DNA of 64,000 nt from the NCBI GenBank assembly GCA_013146195.2, contig CM028378.1, positions 82,580,295 to 82,644,294 on the forward strand, written 5' to 3'. The number at the start of each line of letters is the position of its first letter. Within the stretch, counting starts at the first letter, position 1. The notes beneath the pieces are model-generated. The model ran no database searches. It saw nothing but the letters and a program-made list of their open reading frames with translations, and was not told the origin of the DNA. Positions 27,701-35,140 of this stretch are shown here, piece by piece. The stretch is from Codonopsis lanceolata (lineage: Eukaryota > Streptophyta > Magnoliopsida > Asterales > Campanulaceae). The translations under genes and the position numbers were made by a program.

Positions 27701-30700
27701 CAGGGAGGGGAAAGATAATCTATTTTTTACTTCATAATCTTAGAATTGCATTCTTGTGTTTAGGGCAATGTAAGAGCCTCTAAAAATCTGTGAAAGGCGT
27801 GTAAATTGCGCAGTGTGGACAGACAAATGGTTGCAGTCCCTGGCTTAACGTAACATTCAACTTCCCTTCAACCATCCAAGCCTGATCCAGCCCAGGCCCA
27901 GGAGCAAAACTGAAATCAGGGTATGATTTTAGGGATGCAAAAGATAATTTAATTTTTACTAAATAATCGTGTTAGGATTGCATTCTTGGGTTTAGGGCAA
28001 TGCAAAAAAAAAAAAAAGATGCTCTAAAAATCTGTGAAAGGGCAGTAGATTATGCTTTCCTTTCTTCAGCCAAGTGTTTTCTTACATTAGGAGAAAGGTT
28101 GTCAAACTAATACCATTATTACTAATTCACACTCAAGTAACTTCTTGCACTACCCTTCAAGTTGGATCATATCATTCTTAGCTTGCTAACAATATGGCTA
28201 AAGTGGAACATAATATGAACTATTGTGCATGGCCTATTTAGAGTCATAAGAGTTTTTGGGAGAGATGGCAAGAGCACTCAGGCAAAGACCTCGAGGATCC
28301 TTGGTTCCAATCCCCATACCAACAAAAGGTCATACTTATCTATCAAAAAAAAAGTCTTTGCCTTCTTTGAGTAGAATCATGAACACTTAATGAAATCGAC
28401 TTTTCAAATATAAAGCGAGTAAGCGTATGCATACATGGATGAGACAACTCTGTCCTTACTGAAGTACTCCCCATTATATTGATCACCTCTAATCTATTAT
28501 TCAATGTGGGATGGGATGACATAATACCTACATCTTCCTTCTCAATATTTGCACAGCTACGGTGTGCGTGGTCTACTGTTTTCGAACTGATAGGAATTCG
28601 TCAATTTTCATTGTTCAATTCAAACAAGATTTATAAGATAGGCTAATCCCTGCTACTCGTTACTGACCTTGGAAATGGGCAGCACTAGTTCTGAGTGCAT
28701 AGTTTGAGAAAATTTTTGTCCATTTTTTTCTTTACAATTTGTCTATCAGCAACCTAATGGAGCACTACAAAGCACAGAATTGGGTATGCTAATTGACTAA
28801 ACGCTGAATGAAGAAAGGAATTTGATAGATTATATTTTCAGCTAATGTCTATGTCTCAAGACTTCTTATCCCAGAACATATTCTTTTTATGATACCTTTG
28901 GATGATATCATCTTGCTGCACTGGCCTTGTAATTGACACATTAACTGCGGCATCAAATTTGACCCTAAAATTTTCAAGCAGAAAGAAGAATTTCAGCATA
29001 CAGCTTATGCGACAAATGCTTATGTGACAATAGGAGCACTGGCAAGGCAAGTCTTGCAAGGTAAAGTCGCTTCTTTATCAAATGATATCCGATTTGGAGA
29101 CAGAAATTTGAGATGCATATTATTAGATTATAGGGTGCTGTTGGATATATTCCATTTCTGTGTTCTGTTAATTGCTTCGGGCCTTCCTTAAGGCAACGAT
29201 ATGCTTCTCTTGATTCTTTCTTCGATTCATAGATCCTGAAATGCAATGTTCATAATTGTAAATTAGGTTTTTGGAATAATAAAATAGCTGATTTTCCTTA
29301 TGGTTGGAATACTTGATTGTACGCGGTCACATCCTTGATTGAGTGTGGATCTAAATATATAGTCTTTGTTGAAAGTTTTTGAGTTGAGGGCTTCATTTGT
29401 ATTCGCTCCTCTGCATCTTTTCACCAACTATTTTGGTGGTTGTCTTGTACATTCCCTTCTTATTGATTTTTTCTTTTAATTGAGTAGTTGCCATCAAGCC
29501 CTTTTGTTTTGCTATTCAGATCTTCAAATTTCTAGGACTCGTAATTGAAAATCCTACAGCTGAGGTTTGCATGAGTTAAGCCGCATTTGGTTTGTGAGCA
29601 TGGATTTATTTCGAGTAGCTTATTACTAGCTAGTTATGATCAGATTTCAAATAATTTGAATCAAATTGGATTCCAATTGATTTTTTTTTTAAAAAAAATT
29701 GGACATGTTTAGCTTATCATCTGAAACAAATAATTTCTGTTGAATAGCTGTATGAGAAAATTGTGCTGAGATTTTATAAAGTGCTCCTTGGAAGAAAAGG
29801 ATGAGTGTCCATTTACAACTTGAAGGATCCGACATAGATCCCACACCCATGTCCGCGCAGATCATGTCCAACGTGGATGTGGCGACTGAATGAAGAGTCC
29901 TTGTTACACATGCGACAATGATACTATTCTTCATAAAACTAAAGTTTAAAATTTGTATATTGGGGGTTTGCCTAAGTGGGAGAGAAGAATCTCATTTGTC
30001 AGAATTTATGGAGTCATTGTGCTGTAGATAAAACAGCGCATTACTACTCGGAAATCTTGAATTTTCCTGGCAATCTGGAATGACTATATCACATTCACTG
30101 ATATTATATCTCTCACTTCCATGTCACACAGGGAAGAAGATTGTTAAGCTTGAGGTGTGTAGTGGACAAAGGAATAACCCTGGCATTGCGAAATCCTCCA
30201 AACGCAGCAAATCTTCAGGATTGGAGTTTAAGCTTGATGAGCTACGAAAGGAACTTGCCTCCACCGATGGAGGAATATTTCCTCACTCAGTGTTGTCTAC
30301 GCAACAGATCAGCATGCTAAGCACCGAGAGACCAACATCAATGGAAGAGGTGTGCCACTAACCTTTTCTTTGAGTTTAAATTTCCAGAGCACCCAATACT
30401 CATCTTGGTAGGGTGGTAGGGATCCTAGAAGAAGAATTACGTACAGCTAACATATTTCGACAAAAGACCTATAAGCCTATAATGAGCTTGGCAGTTCTTA
30501 GAGATCACAGATTGTCATTTTTCAAACCTCTGTGATTATCAGAATGTTGATATTTCTTTTGTTGTTTGCAGTTGGAGAAGATAATTGGAAAGTTGAAGAC
30601 CGAGAAATATGGGAGTAGAATTCTTGAAGAAATTAAAATATATGAAAACCAGAACACAGAAGGTGAAGATTTACGGGACGAGGGGCAAGGCAGCGGAATA

Positions 30701-30769
30701 AAAGGTACGAAGAGGTTAAAAACTAAAAAGGCTCTTGTTGTCATCGACAGTAGTGATGATGAAGCTTGA
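740..30769 (+). CDS. RECQL2: RecQ-family ATP-dependent 3'-5' DNA helicase, RECQL2 type (20 exons, 709 aa)
   Basis: Exons: 740-806, 4200-4420, 11957-12103, 12178-12393, 12700-12804, 13634-13738, 13827-13949, 14366-14454, 15619-15655, 15732-15765, 16239-16291, 16361-16438, 16521-16586, 18557-18623, 18723-18776, 21764-21871, 23193-23257, 28982-29060, 30132-30349, 30572-30769. All introns are GT-AG, the phases agree, and the sum is 2130 nt (709 codons plus stop). Arabidopsis RECQL2 is about 705 aa and aligns from end to end as I remember it. Visible motifs are FGISTYRANQRE, Walker A AAGGGKS (112-118), DEAH (217-220), the aromatic loop CSQWGHDFRPDY, ALTATAT, VAFGMGINKPD and QESGRAGRDG (399-408). 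A four-cysteine zinc site and an acidic tail ending SDDEA follow. There is no HRDC domain. RecQ helicases unwind D-loops, forks and G-quadruplexes in the nucleus. The Arabidopsis protein is reported to pair with a WRN-like exonuclease. NRPNL of the family reads NRHNL here. No stop or frameshift interrupts the exons, so the gene looks functional. Confidence 0.93.
859..946. repeat. 44-bp tandem duplication at start of intron 1
   Basis: Positions 859-902 and 903-946 are two near-identical 44-bp copies, each containing TGATCATATATA. They lie about 50 bp after the exon 1 donor site, behind a CA-rich stretch. Presumably this is a replication-slippage duplication. No function is evident. Confidence 0.85.
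1111..1160. mobile_element. Minimal Stowaway-type foldback (50 bp)
   Basis: TACTCCCTCC at the left and GGGAGTA at the right enclose only about 30 bp, which is nearly nothing but the two terminal arms. TA flanks and CTCCCTCC termini are the hallmark of Stowaway (Tc1/mariner) MITEs. This looks like an internally deleted copy with its centre gone. Confidence 0.6.
1189..1437. mobile_element. Stowaway-like MITE in intron 1
   Basis: Left end TACTCACTCCGTTCCTCAAT and right end AATTTAGGAATGAAGGGAGTA are complementary. Inner arms also pair (GAGTCAAAC near 1231 with GTTTGACTC near 1387). The 249-bp length and TA flanks fit a Stowaway MITE with extended arms. Confidence 0.75.
1438..2419. other. Intron 1 sequence without recognisable features
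   Basis: Ordinary AT-rich intron DNA. Short open frames here show no recognisable domain, and I see no repeat shared with the rest of the window. Confidence 0.5.
2420..2559 (-). mobile_element. SINE family A copy with 15-bp target duplication
   Basis: On the minus strand this is a ~110-bp tRNA-like SINE. It has a GGCACTTAGGCAAAG A-box region, a B-box-like AGTTCCAATCC and a 3' A tail, seen as a T run at about 2435-2445. The 15-bp duplication gtgattgatggaact lies at 2420-2434 and 2545-2559, which proves target-primed insertion. Related copies are at 11573-11608, 16753-16846 and 28262-28353. Confidence 0.85.
2560..4199. other. Remainder of intron 1, no supported feature
   Basis: This stretch includes a GC-richer segment at about 2700-3070 of unknown origin. 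I see no recognisable protein domain, RNA gene or shared repeat. The intron ends with the acceptor AG at 4198-4199. Confidence 0.5.
4884..6693. mobile_element. Probable DNA element rich in ATACGGATACG motifs, split by a hAT insertion
   Basis: The left part (4884-5133) starts GGTTGCACTGATACGGATAC. The right part (about 6530-6693) repeats the same vocabulary inverted (GTATCCGTATCCGATACG) and ends GTGTCCGTGCATAG. The ends are roughly complementary (TTGCACTGATACG against TGCACGGACACG). I could not find a target duplication, so the exact ends and superfamily are uncertain; hAT-like is my guess. Confidence 0.4.
5134..6267. mobile_element. Non-autonomous hAT element, 1118 bp, 8-bp TSD GGAGACGA
   Basis: The element runs from 5142 (CATAGTTATTAAAGGCGGA) to 6259 (CTTTCGTAACTATG). 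These ends are imperfect inverted repeats, with subterminal arrays of AGGCGA/TCGCCT on each side. The exact 8-bp duplication GGAGACGA at 5134-5141 and 6260-6267 assigns it to the hAT superfamily. The interior contains a repeated CTGTAGGCCTGTAGCAGTG phrase but no transposase. Confidence 0.85.
6800..9757 (+). mobile_element. Decayed LINE (endonuclease, RT and zf-RVT relics) in intron 2
   Basis: Frame-shifted fragments follow the plant LINE order on the plus strand. GGDFNVIRMSNEKREG (about 7125) is the GDFN site of the AP-type endonuclease. SVYKIITKVLSSRLH and VKLDFKKACNMMNW (7990-8260) are RT blocks. The zf-RVT region WKARVPFKIRAFVWSLALNK leads to a C-x2-C and SHDHLFLHC relic (9140-9310). RDKSLSLSFLWDSVV (about 9515) is the usual C-terminus, and a short A run near 9745 marks the tail. 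Many stops and frameshifts make it dead. The 5' limit is approximate. It lies in sense with the helicase gene. Confidence 0.85.
10070..11157 (+). mobile_element. Modular tRNA-like SINE (family B), interrupted by a solo LTR
   Basis: The sequence starts CCAACGAGCTCTAGCTCAAC, whose TAGCTCAACTGGTA matches a tRNA A box. Four modules of the type GAGAGGTCGAGTGTTCAAACC (B-box-like) follow. It ends with a conserved 3' part (AATTGTAGCCTTTCAAGGC) and an A tail near 11148-11156. Diverged flanks beginning AGCTATG on both sides may be the target duplication. The second and third modules are separated by the solo LTR at 10253-10926. The 17.1-kb and 58.4-kb copies share both ends. Confidence 0.7.
10248..10931. 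mobile_element. Solo LTR, 674 bp, 5-bp TSD ACTTA
   Basis: The LTR spans 10253-10926, from TGATGTGATC to ATTCACATCA, with inverted TGATGTG/CACATCA termini. The 5-bp duplication ACTTA is at 10248-10252 and 10927-10931. A TATATAAGG promoter-like motif lies at about 10498. There is no internal coding region, so this is a solo LTR left by recombination. It interrupts the SINE-B copy, whose sequence resumes exactly after the second ACTTA. Copia or gypsy origin is not resolved. Confidence 0.85.
11573..11608 (-). mobile_element. Truncated SINE family A 3' end
   Basis: A T run followed by ATAGATAAGTGTGACCCCCT and TGTTGGTA matches the 3' end of family A in reverse orientation, and then the similarity stops. 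It is a 5'-truncated or decayed copy in intron 2. Confidence 0.6.
12863..13164. mobile_element. Stowaway MITE, 302 bp, intron 5
   Basis: Left end TACTCCCTCCGTCCCGGATA and right end TATCTGGGACGGAAGAAGTA are complementary, and the inner arms (AAATGTTCCTA / TAGGAACATTT) also pair. The ends lie on TA. A second MITE abuts directly at 13163. Confidence 0.85.
13163..13574. mobile_element. Internally deleted 262-bp-family Stowaway MITE, itself invaded by another MITE
   Basis: The outer ends (TACTCCCTTCGTTTTCAAAA; AATTTGAAAACAGAGGGAGTA) and phrases such as GACCCGGCACATAGTTTAA and AGTAAGGGTAAAGTGGTAAA match the 262-bp family at 26634, 33335 and 50041. The middle of that family is shortened here, and 13278-13519 is a separate MITE inserted inside it. 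Confidence 0.75.
13278..13519. mobile_element. Stowaway MITE nested in another Stowaway MITE
   Basis: The ends TACTCCCTCCGTTCCACTCAG and GCCTAGAACGGAGAGAGTA, with the inner pair GAGTCCCCATTTGAAA/TTTGAAAGTGGACTC, define a 242-bp element on TA. It interrupts the older MITE at 13163-13574, leaving the exon 6 acceptor at 13632-13633 untouched. Confidence 0.75.
14455..15618. other. Intron 8, no supported feature
   Basis: 1.16 kb of ordinary AT-rich intron. I recognise no repeat or domain. Confidence 0.5.
15766..16238. other. Intron 10, no supported feature
   Basis: A chance open frame of 88 codons at 15813-16079 shows no recognisable domain. A run of G followed by GAGA lies at about 16130-16150. 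Confidence 0.45.
16731..16866 (+). mobile_element. SINE family A copy with ~20-bp target duplication, intron 13
   Basis: The body at 16753-16846 has an A-box region (TCACTCAGGCAAGGACC), a B-box-like GCTTCCAATCC and a 15-nt A tail. The flanks at 16731-16752 and 16847-16866 are the same sequence starting ATTCCACA, apart from a 2-nt gap. That is a long target-site duplication typical of LINE-mobilised SINEs. Confidence 0.88.
17060..17313 (-). mobile_element. SINE family B copy with exact 15-bp TSD, intron 13
   Basis: The body at 17075-17298 lies in minus orientation. A T run at 17075-17090 (the A tail) is followed by the conserved 3' part (GCCTTGAAAGGCTACAATTA). One CTAACCTCTCGATTGAGAG module and the tRNA-like 5' end (GAGCTAGAGCTCGTTGG) come next. 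The 15-bp duplication ttagagatgagtatc at 17060-17074 and 17299-17313 is exact. It is shorter than the copies at 10.1 and 58.4 kb because it carries fewer modules. Confidence 0.88.
17980..18134 (+). repeat. Degenerate telomere-like repeat block in intron 13
   Basis: About 155 bp is built from CCCTAAA-like and CCCCAAA/CCTTAAA variants, including a perfect telo-box AAACCCTAAA at 18038-18047. Plant telomeres are (CCCTAAA)n, so this is an interstitial, heavily mutated telomere-like tract or a slippage-amplified telo-box. It is far too degenerate to be a chromosome end. Confidence 0.75.
18777..20600. other. First part of intron 15, no supported feature
   Basis: AT-rich DNA with a CT-rich tract near 19297-19324. 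Open frames of 70-80 codons show no domain. Unclassified old repeats are possible. Confidence 0.4.
20839..21620 (-). mobile_element. LINE ORF2 fragment (zf-RVT region), antisense in intron 15
   Basis: The minus-strand frame at 21120-20839 starts with LLFPDWCVMCQQTSESHDNLFLHC when read in two parts. It has the Cys-x2-Cys ... His-x4-His-Cys pattern of the zf-RVT domain that closes plant LINE ORF2. Upstream on the minus strand (to about 21620) are broken pieces resembling KIWAILLSLAMNKLSTND, the block just before zf-RVT. Stops and frameshifts are frequent. Its ends are not sharply defined, and nothing of RT or RNase H is left. Confidence 0.7.
21872..23192. other. Intron 16 with a GGGA/GA microsatellite
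   Basis: The only clear feature is a (GGGA)n-(GA)n tract at about 22321-22351. The rest is unremarkable AT-rich intron. Confidence 0.5.
23258..24620. other. First part of intron 17, no supported feature
   Basis: A purine-rich tract at 24120-24330 includes a G run near 24249-24258. No domain or shared repeat was recognised. Confidence 0.45.
24734..25034. mobile_element. Tourist-like (PIF/Harbinger) MITE, 301 bp, TSD TAA
   Basis: Left end GGGCTTGTTTGGTAGTCGG and right end GGCTACCAAACAGCACC are inverted repeats of the GGGC/TTGTTTGGTA type typical of Tourist MITEs. The 3-bp duplication TAA lies at 24731-24733 and 25035-25037. The flanks (AAGTGTCCCTATTGAG on the left; GGGGACACTTTCGGGATGGAGGG on the right) look like the two halves of an older Stowaway MITE into which it inserted. 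Confidence 0.8.
26634..26895. mobile_element. Stowaway MITE, 262-bp family, copy 1
   Basis: TACTCCCTCCGTTCCTAAAT at the left and AATTTAGGGATGGAGGGAGTA at the right lie on TA. The interior shares long identical phrases (GTGTATGTGGCCCATAATTA, GTAAGGGTAAAG) with 33335-33596 and 50041-50302. All three copies are 262 bp. Confidence 0.9.
27304..27495 (+). repeat. G-rich GGT/GGC-type minisatellite island in intron 17
   Basis: About 190 bp composed of GGTGG, GGCGG and GGAGG words, with almost no C on the plus strand, sits in an otherwise very AT-rich intron. Flanking phrases repeat (GATAAACCCATGGTGGTGG and GTGGATAAACCCAATG). It lies within the insertion splitting the duplication above. Open frames across it are low-complexity artefacts. 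Confidence 0.8.
28262..28353 (+). mobile_element. SINE family A copy, intron 17
   Basis: This is the best preserved copy: GATGGCAAGAGCACTCAGGC (A-box region), GGTTCCAATCC (B box), the family 3' end GGTCATACTTATCTATC and a 9-nt A tail. I could not see a convincing target duplication. Confidence 0.8.
29061..30131. other. Intron 18, no supported feature
   Basis: AT-rich intron DNA without recognisable repeats or domains. Confidence 0.5.
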
Positions 30770-30890
30770 AAGAACATCTAACTTTACAATGAAATTAATC
30801 TGTCCCCCAGTAGTATTAGTTATATTCATGTAGAGAGAACTTGTTGTGAACAAATCTCTAATTTTGTAAAGTGCAACGGATGGAATTAAA
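30770..30890 (+). terminator. Probable RECQL2 3' UTR / polyadenylation zone
   Basis: The sequence after the stop codon is AT-rich and contains an AATGAAA-like near-upstream element at about 30787 and a TTTTGTAA far-upstream-like motif at about 30864. Plant poly(A) signals are degenerate, so the exact site is not resolved. No other gene begins before 31 kb. Confidence 0.3.
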
Positions 30891-30999
30891 TCCTTTTGGG
30901 ACGAAGGGAATACAAGATTATCAGTGTAATCGGGGTAGCCCTGTATTCCAAGATTATCAGTTTTTCACACTATCAATGTCCTAAAAGACCAAGTAGATA

Positions 31000-31190
31000 G
31001 TTTGCAATAGAAGTTGATTATTTACCTGAACCCTTGGGGGTCATTTGGTGGCAGATAACACTATTTTATTTGTAGTCGATGTTTGGTATGATGTTCGTGT
31101 GTTTGATAAAATTATCGGTATACTTGGATAACCTTCTTATCTGGATTAAATAATACCTCGACAACCCCTGTTATTGTTTAATCTCGGATT
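31000..31190. repeat. Possible decayed Tourist-like fragment
   Basis: Phrases such as GGGGGTCATTTGGTGGCAGATAA, GGATAACC and TTATCTGGATTAA recall the Tourist-like MITE at 24734, but neither end nor a duplication is clear. Confidence 0.3.
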
Positions 31191-31199
31191 AGAAAAAAA

Positions 31200-34110
31200 A
31201 CGATACTACTTTTGTCGCTCCCTGAAATGCCCCGACCCCCGATCCCTATACGAGCCTTGGGTCGAGTGCCTAATAAACACATAAAACGCCTGCAAAGTCC
31301 CTACTAATTATGGGCTAAACAAAATAGACTTGATAAAATATAATTACTCTTGTGAATAATATAACACCACAACTTCTGAAAAGCTGAAAAAAAAAAAAAC
31401 AAAAGTCAACGAGCTATTTCTCAAGAACTAAACACGATGGTTTCAAGCCAACCAATTAGTGAAATATAATATACCAGTAACAATCAAAACTCAAAATAGA
31501 GTTTATATAACTCTATACATCCCCGTCTTCACAATTATACAAAACAAGTCTTCTAGAAGCTACAACTTAACAACCTGTTAGGTCTTGTGTGTCTTGCCGA
31601 TCACACGAGAACTCCCAATCTCGTTGGATCAAATTTCTGGATAACTGTACACGAAAGTAAACATACACGGGGTGAGTGATAACTCAGTAAGTACTACATG
31701 TAATTACCTGACATGATGTTATGCACATGTAAACATCTTATGAGTCAATCAAGTATAGTTGTACATAGGCTTACACACATCATGTTGATCATGTTACATC
31801 ACGTTGATCATGTTATAATACACATTGACCCAGTGTAATTAAACACATAATCAGGATATACAACTGCATGAGAGCTTTCTGTTTTGTCTTGCCTTTTAAT
31901 TACCATAGTTGCGTTGCTGTTGCAGTACACACGCTGAAGTTATGTATATGCACAGAACCAATGTTTGAACCCAATAGTATCCAGAACCAGTATCCATGTC
32001 TGAACCCAATAGTATCCAGAATCAATGACTTCGGGACTTAACCATGAGTCTCATTACCCCGAGTTTTACCCAAGAGCTTAGCTTTCAATGTCAAGCAAAT
32101 TGCTCTAACAAAGAAGCTACGTCCTCACTACGACCAATAGTGAGGGAGAGACCCATCGCTACAAAGTATGGGAACCCAACACACATACCAAACATGAATG
32201 TTTTCTCTAAATAAACACATTTGTTGAGTTCCAAGTATAGGAGCTCAATGCACATATCAAGCATGAATGTTTGCTTGTACATAAACACCAATCATGTATT
32301 TACTTAAAACAAATACTATAACTAAATCATCTTAACGATAATGAATGTAATGTTCGCAAGTACTAAACGTTAAACAACACAAGAGTAGGTCATTGATAGT
32401 ACCACAAACACCCTCTTGCCTGTAAATACTAGAATCTCTTATGACAATCTCAAAGAGACCATTGAATCTATAATATTCATAAAACACACAAGTAACTACA
32501 CACTACCTTAGAATTGTAATTATGTTCGTAGCTATTGGACACCGATACCAACACAGGGGTAGTCTTCTGGTCCAACCTCCCAAACCAAGAACAATTGCTG
32601 AATCTGTAAATACTGGACATGATGCTTAATCATCAACATGGGTCAATAGTACATATTACATCATAAAATACTACGCGACTACTAACGAGTATTTGAATAT
32701 TATGATTTATAACATATAATGTTGTCACTTATCTATGAGTTATAAACACTAACTTGCTGCCAATGACAACCTATATCATCCATAAACTTTATATTTTACT
32801 TCATAACTATCTTGCACCTAAATGGTGTACATATGATGATAAAAGTAGGCTATCGATCACGCCATTCATAATATTGTCAAACAATACTTACGAGCACCTT
32901 AACTCTTTATATAAGTCTCGCAACTTATCCACGATTAACCTAAATTATGTTAGTCATACTCCACTGATACTATGCCCAGACTTACTAGTCATGCACAACT
33001 TACAAGTACTTGATCCACACAATACTGTCTCATAACTGACTTGCAGTTATAATATCTCGCATCAGTTCTACACTGAAAGCTAACCAATTCTCTTTAAGCG
33101 TATGAATCAATTACTCAACCCAGATAACTTTAGTTATCTTAAATACTGACTCTGCTAAGTTACAAACCCAAAAACAGCTTATTATTTAATAGCTGTAATA
33201 TCCATCTGATGTCATATAGTTATTTATACTCATAACTAATACAAATCTACCTGTCATTCAATACATGCATACGAGCATCCATTAATTGTTACAATTTCAC
33301 GTAACTGAATTTCGGATATTATTTTCATATCTTATACTCTTCCTGTCCCAAAATTATCGTCTAGGTTGACTTGACGCACGATTTAAGAAAACACATTTGG
33401 CTGGATTATTAATATTAGTTTGATGTGTAGTTTATTTTAAAACCCATGTGTATGTGGCCCATAATTGAAGTAGGATGATAAAGTAAGGGTAAAGTGGTAA
33501 ACGTGTTGTTCTAAAAATGAAAGTTTCAAACAAGACAATTATTTTAGGACGGACGAAAAATGAAAGCAATACAATAATTTTGGGATAGAGGGAGTAACAT
33601 TTATTCAATCCTCAATTTACTTGCTGCTAATTATTCCCAAAACGTAATAAGTTCATCAGCTTAGGAATAATGTCATTTAAAATACTTTAATTCTCAACCG
33701 GAACTAAACTACTCTATTAGTCAACTTCAATTTGACTTTGTAAAGTCAATTACAATATCACAATAATATTCTTAAAACGTAGGGACTAATATATAATTCT
33801 ATCATTTAATACTTTACTGTCATACAAATTAATCATGTAGGGTCAATTATATTACTATATCACTTTTTGGCCACAACCGCTAATTATTTATTAGCTCATA
33901 GACATCACATAACAATTTCTTATTATCACATTGTAATTTCTTTAAAGGCTTAGTCATCTCCTAAATAAATTACAAACATCGTAAGAGATGATTACACATT
34001 TACACTACTCCATATAATTATTTCACTCAACTTATCTCCTTAAAGTCAATTATAAAACAAATCAGATCTCAGAGATTTAATAATTACAACTCTATGATTT
34101 TCGGGTCATA
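31200..34110. mobile_element. Possible large LTR-like segment with a nested MITE
   Basis: This segment has no coding potential. It starts with a GC-richer TGAAATGCCCCGACCCCCGA. About 470 bp in, it carries ACGGGGTGAGTGATAACTCAG. The 4.6-kb LTR-like unit at 43033 has the same layout: a CGACCCGACCC start and, about 780 bp in, ACGGGATGAGTCATAATGAC. This suggests a related LTR, but I found no target duplication and the right limit is a guess. A 33-bp phrase with GAACCCAATAGTATCCAGAA is repeated near 31967 and 32003. Confidence 0.35.
33335..33596. mobile_element. Stowaway MITE, 262-bp family, copy 2
   Basis: Ends TACTCTTCCTGTCCCAAAAT and TTTTGGGATAGAGGGAGTA lie on TA. The interior is shared with copies 1 and 3, and the length is again exactly 262 bp although this copy is the most diverged. 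Confidence 0.88.
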
Positions 34111-34124
34111 ATTGTCTTTTGTAG

Positions 34125-34155
34125 TAATAGTAAGGTTCACGTGCGTTGCACGTGG
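34125..34155 (-). mobile_element. Helitron-like 3' terminal hairpin
   Basis: TTCACGTGCGTTGCACGTGG forms a near-perfect hairpin (CACGTGC/GCACGTG with a GTT loop). On the minus strand it is followed within about 10 nt by a degenerate CTATT. Plant Helitrons end in a short hairpin of this composition followed by CTRRT, so this may mark the 3' end of a Helitron extending to higher coordinates. The terminal motif is not perfect and no 5' end was found. Confidence 0.35.
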
Positions 34156-35055
34156 TGTTAATGATTTTTTAAAAATGATTTGCTAATTTCTTCATTTTTC
34201 TGTTTACTTTTAATTATTAGATGTTTTTTTTTTGTATTTTAATAATTACACTTTTTGAAACTTATAAATTGTGTTGTTGTGCTTTTAACTTTTTTGATAC
34301 TTTGTTTTCCGGTCATTTATAATGTATACTTTTAGTCATTGTATAACAACTTATCCTACAAATTTGTTTTTTTTTGTTGTTGGTTATTTTCATTCTCTCT
34401 TTTTATTACCAAACATGAATTCATTCACTTTTATGAGTGTCTGAATTGAAAATAATTCAAACTTATTATCTTAGATAAACACATTGTTGTTGGAGACTTT
34501 GTTTATATCGTTTCTGAAATTTATGACGCCCTATAGAAAATAATATATTATGTTAGATAAATTAAACTTTCAATCCCAAAGTATATATACTTATACTAAA
34601 AATACGAAATTCCCTCAAAGTATATATAAAGTCCCACTTTACCACTCAACCTAAGTTTTGTATCATTTTCATATCTCATTTTATAATTCTTTTTTAGTTT
34701 TCCCCTAGCTACGACGAAGGTTACCAATCTGACATGAATGTGCACTTGGCATTTCACGTGTAGGGCATTTTAGTCATTTTTTGTAATGCTTTCTCTGCTT
34801 TTATTATCCAAAGAGAAACTTCATTTTCTTCTTTTCCGACAACGCTTTCTCTGCATCTTCTCCGACAATGATCTCGTATGTAAATTTTAAGTGTGATAAA
34901 ACTCAAAAGTATATTAATGTTTTATTCAAATTATTATATAGAAAAATAAATAAAAATATAGTGAAATCATATCAGAGATATTGAACTCAAGATCAGTTAA
35001 TTATACTTAAGTGTCAAGGCCGCCACGAATAAGAACCCACCAAAAAATAAAAGAC

Positions 35056-35140
35056 GTACAACATAATACACAAGCATACACCAAGAATTTCCCCTTTTCT
35101 CCCTCGTACAACATAATACACAAGTATACACCAAAAATTT
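35056..35140. repeat. Direct repeat of a 35-bp phrase
   Basis: The phrase starting CGTACAACATAATACACAAG occurs at about 35056 and 35106 with few differences, separated by about 15 bp. It is a small duplication of unknown origin. Confidence 0.75.

Larger units (their letters stand above)
25245..28050. repeat. Tandemly duplicated intron segment split by a ~2.3-kb insertion
   Basis: The block GGTTGCAGTCCCTGGCTTAA...CAAGCCTGATCCA occurs at about 25250-25331 and 27825-27903. The block from GAGCAAAACTG through CTAAAAATCTGTGAAAGG occurs at about 27672-27798 and 27901-28040. The simplest reading is two tandem copies of a ~230-bp unit, the first cut into two by foreign DNA between about 25332 and 27671. 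The insert begins TAGGGGTGGCAATTGGGTG, a common start of plant hAT-type elements, but I could not match a right end or a target duplication. Confidence 0.6.
18557..30769 (+). other. RECQL2: RECQL2 zinc-binding/RQC region and C-terminal tail, exons 14-20
   Basis: Exons 14-15 encode the RecQ zinc module: Cys452, Cys468, Cys472 and Cys475, spaced CX15CX3CX2C, close to the CX16CX2CX2C of bacterial RecQ. Exons 16-18 (residues about 488-571) cover the region where RQC proteins carry a winged helix and include the stretch ELKRDELEQLVIQLILDRVL. Exons 19-20 encode a basic, lysine-rich segment (GQRNNPGIAKSSKRSKSSG), then LEFKLDELRKEL, STQQIS and LEKIIGKLKTEKYG, all close to the Arabidopsis protein. The protein ends in an acidic cluster. 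Intron 17 is 5.7 kb of mostly repetitive DNA. Confidence 0.85.
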
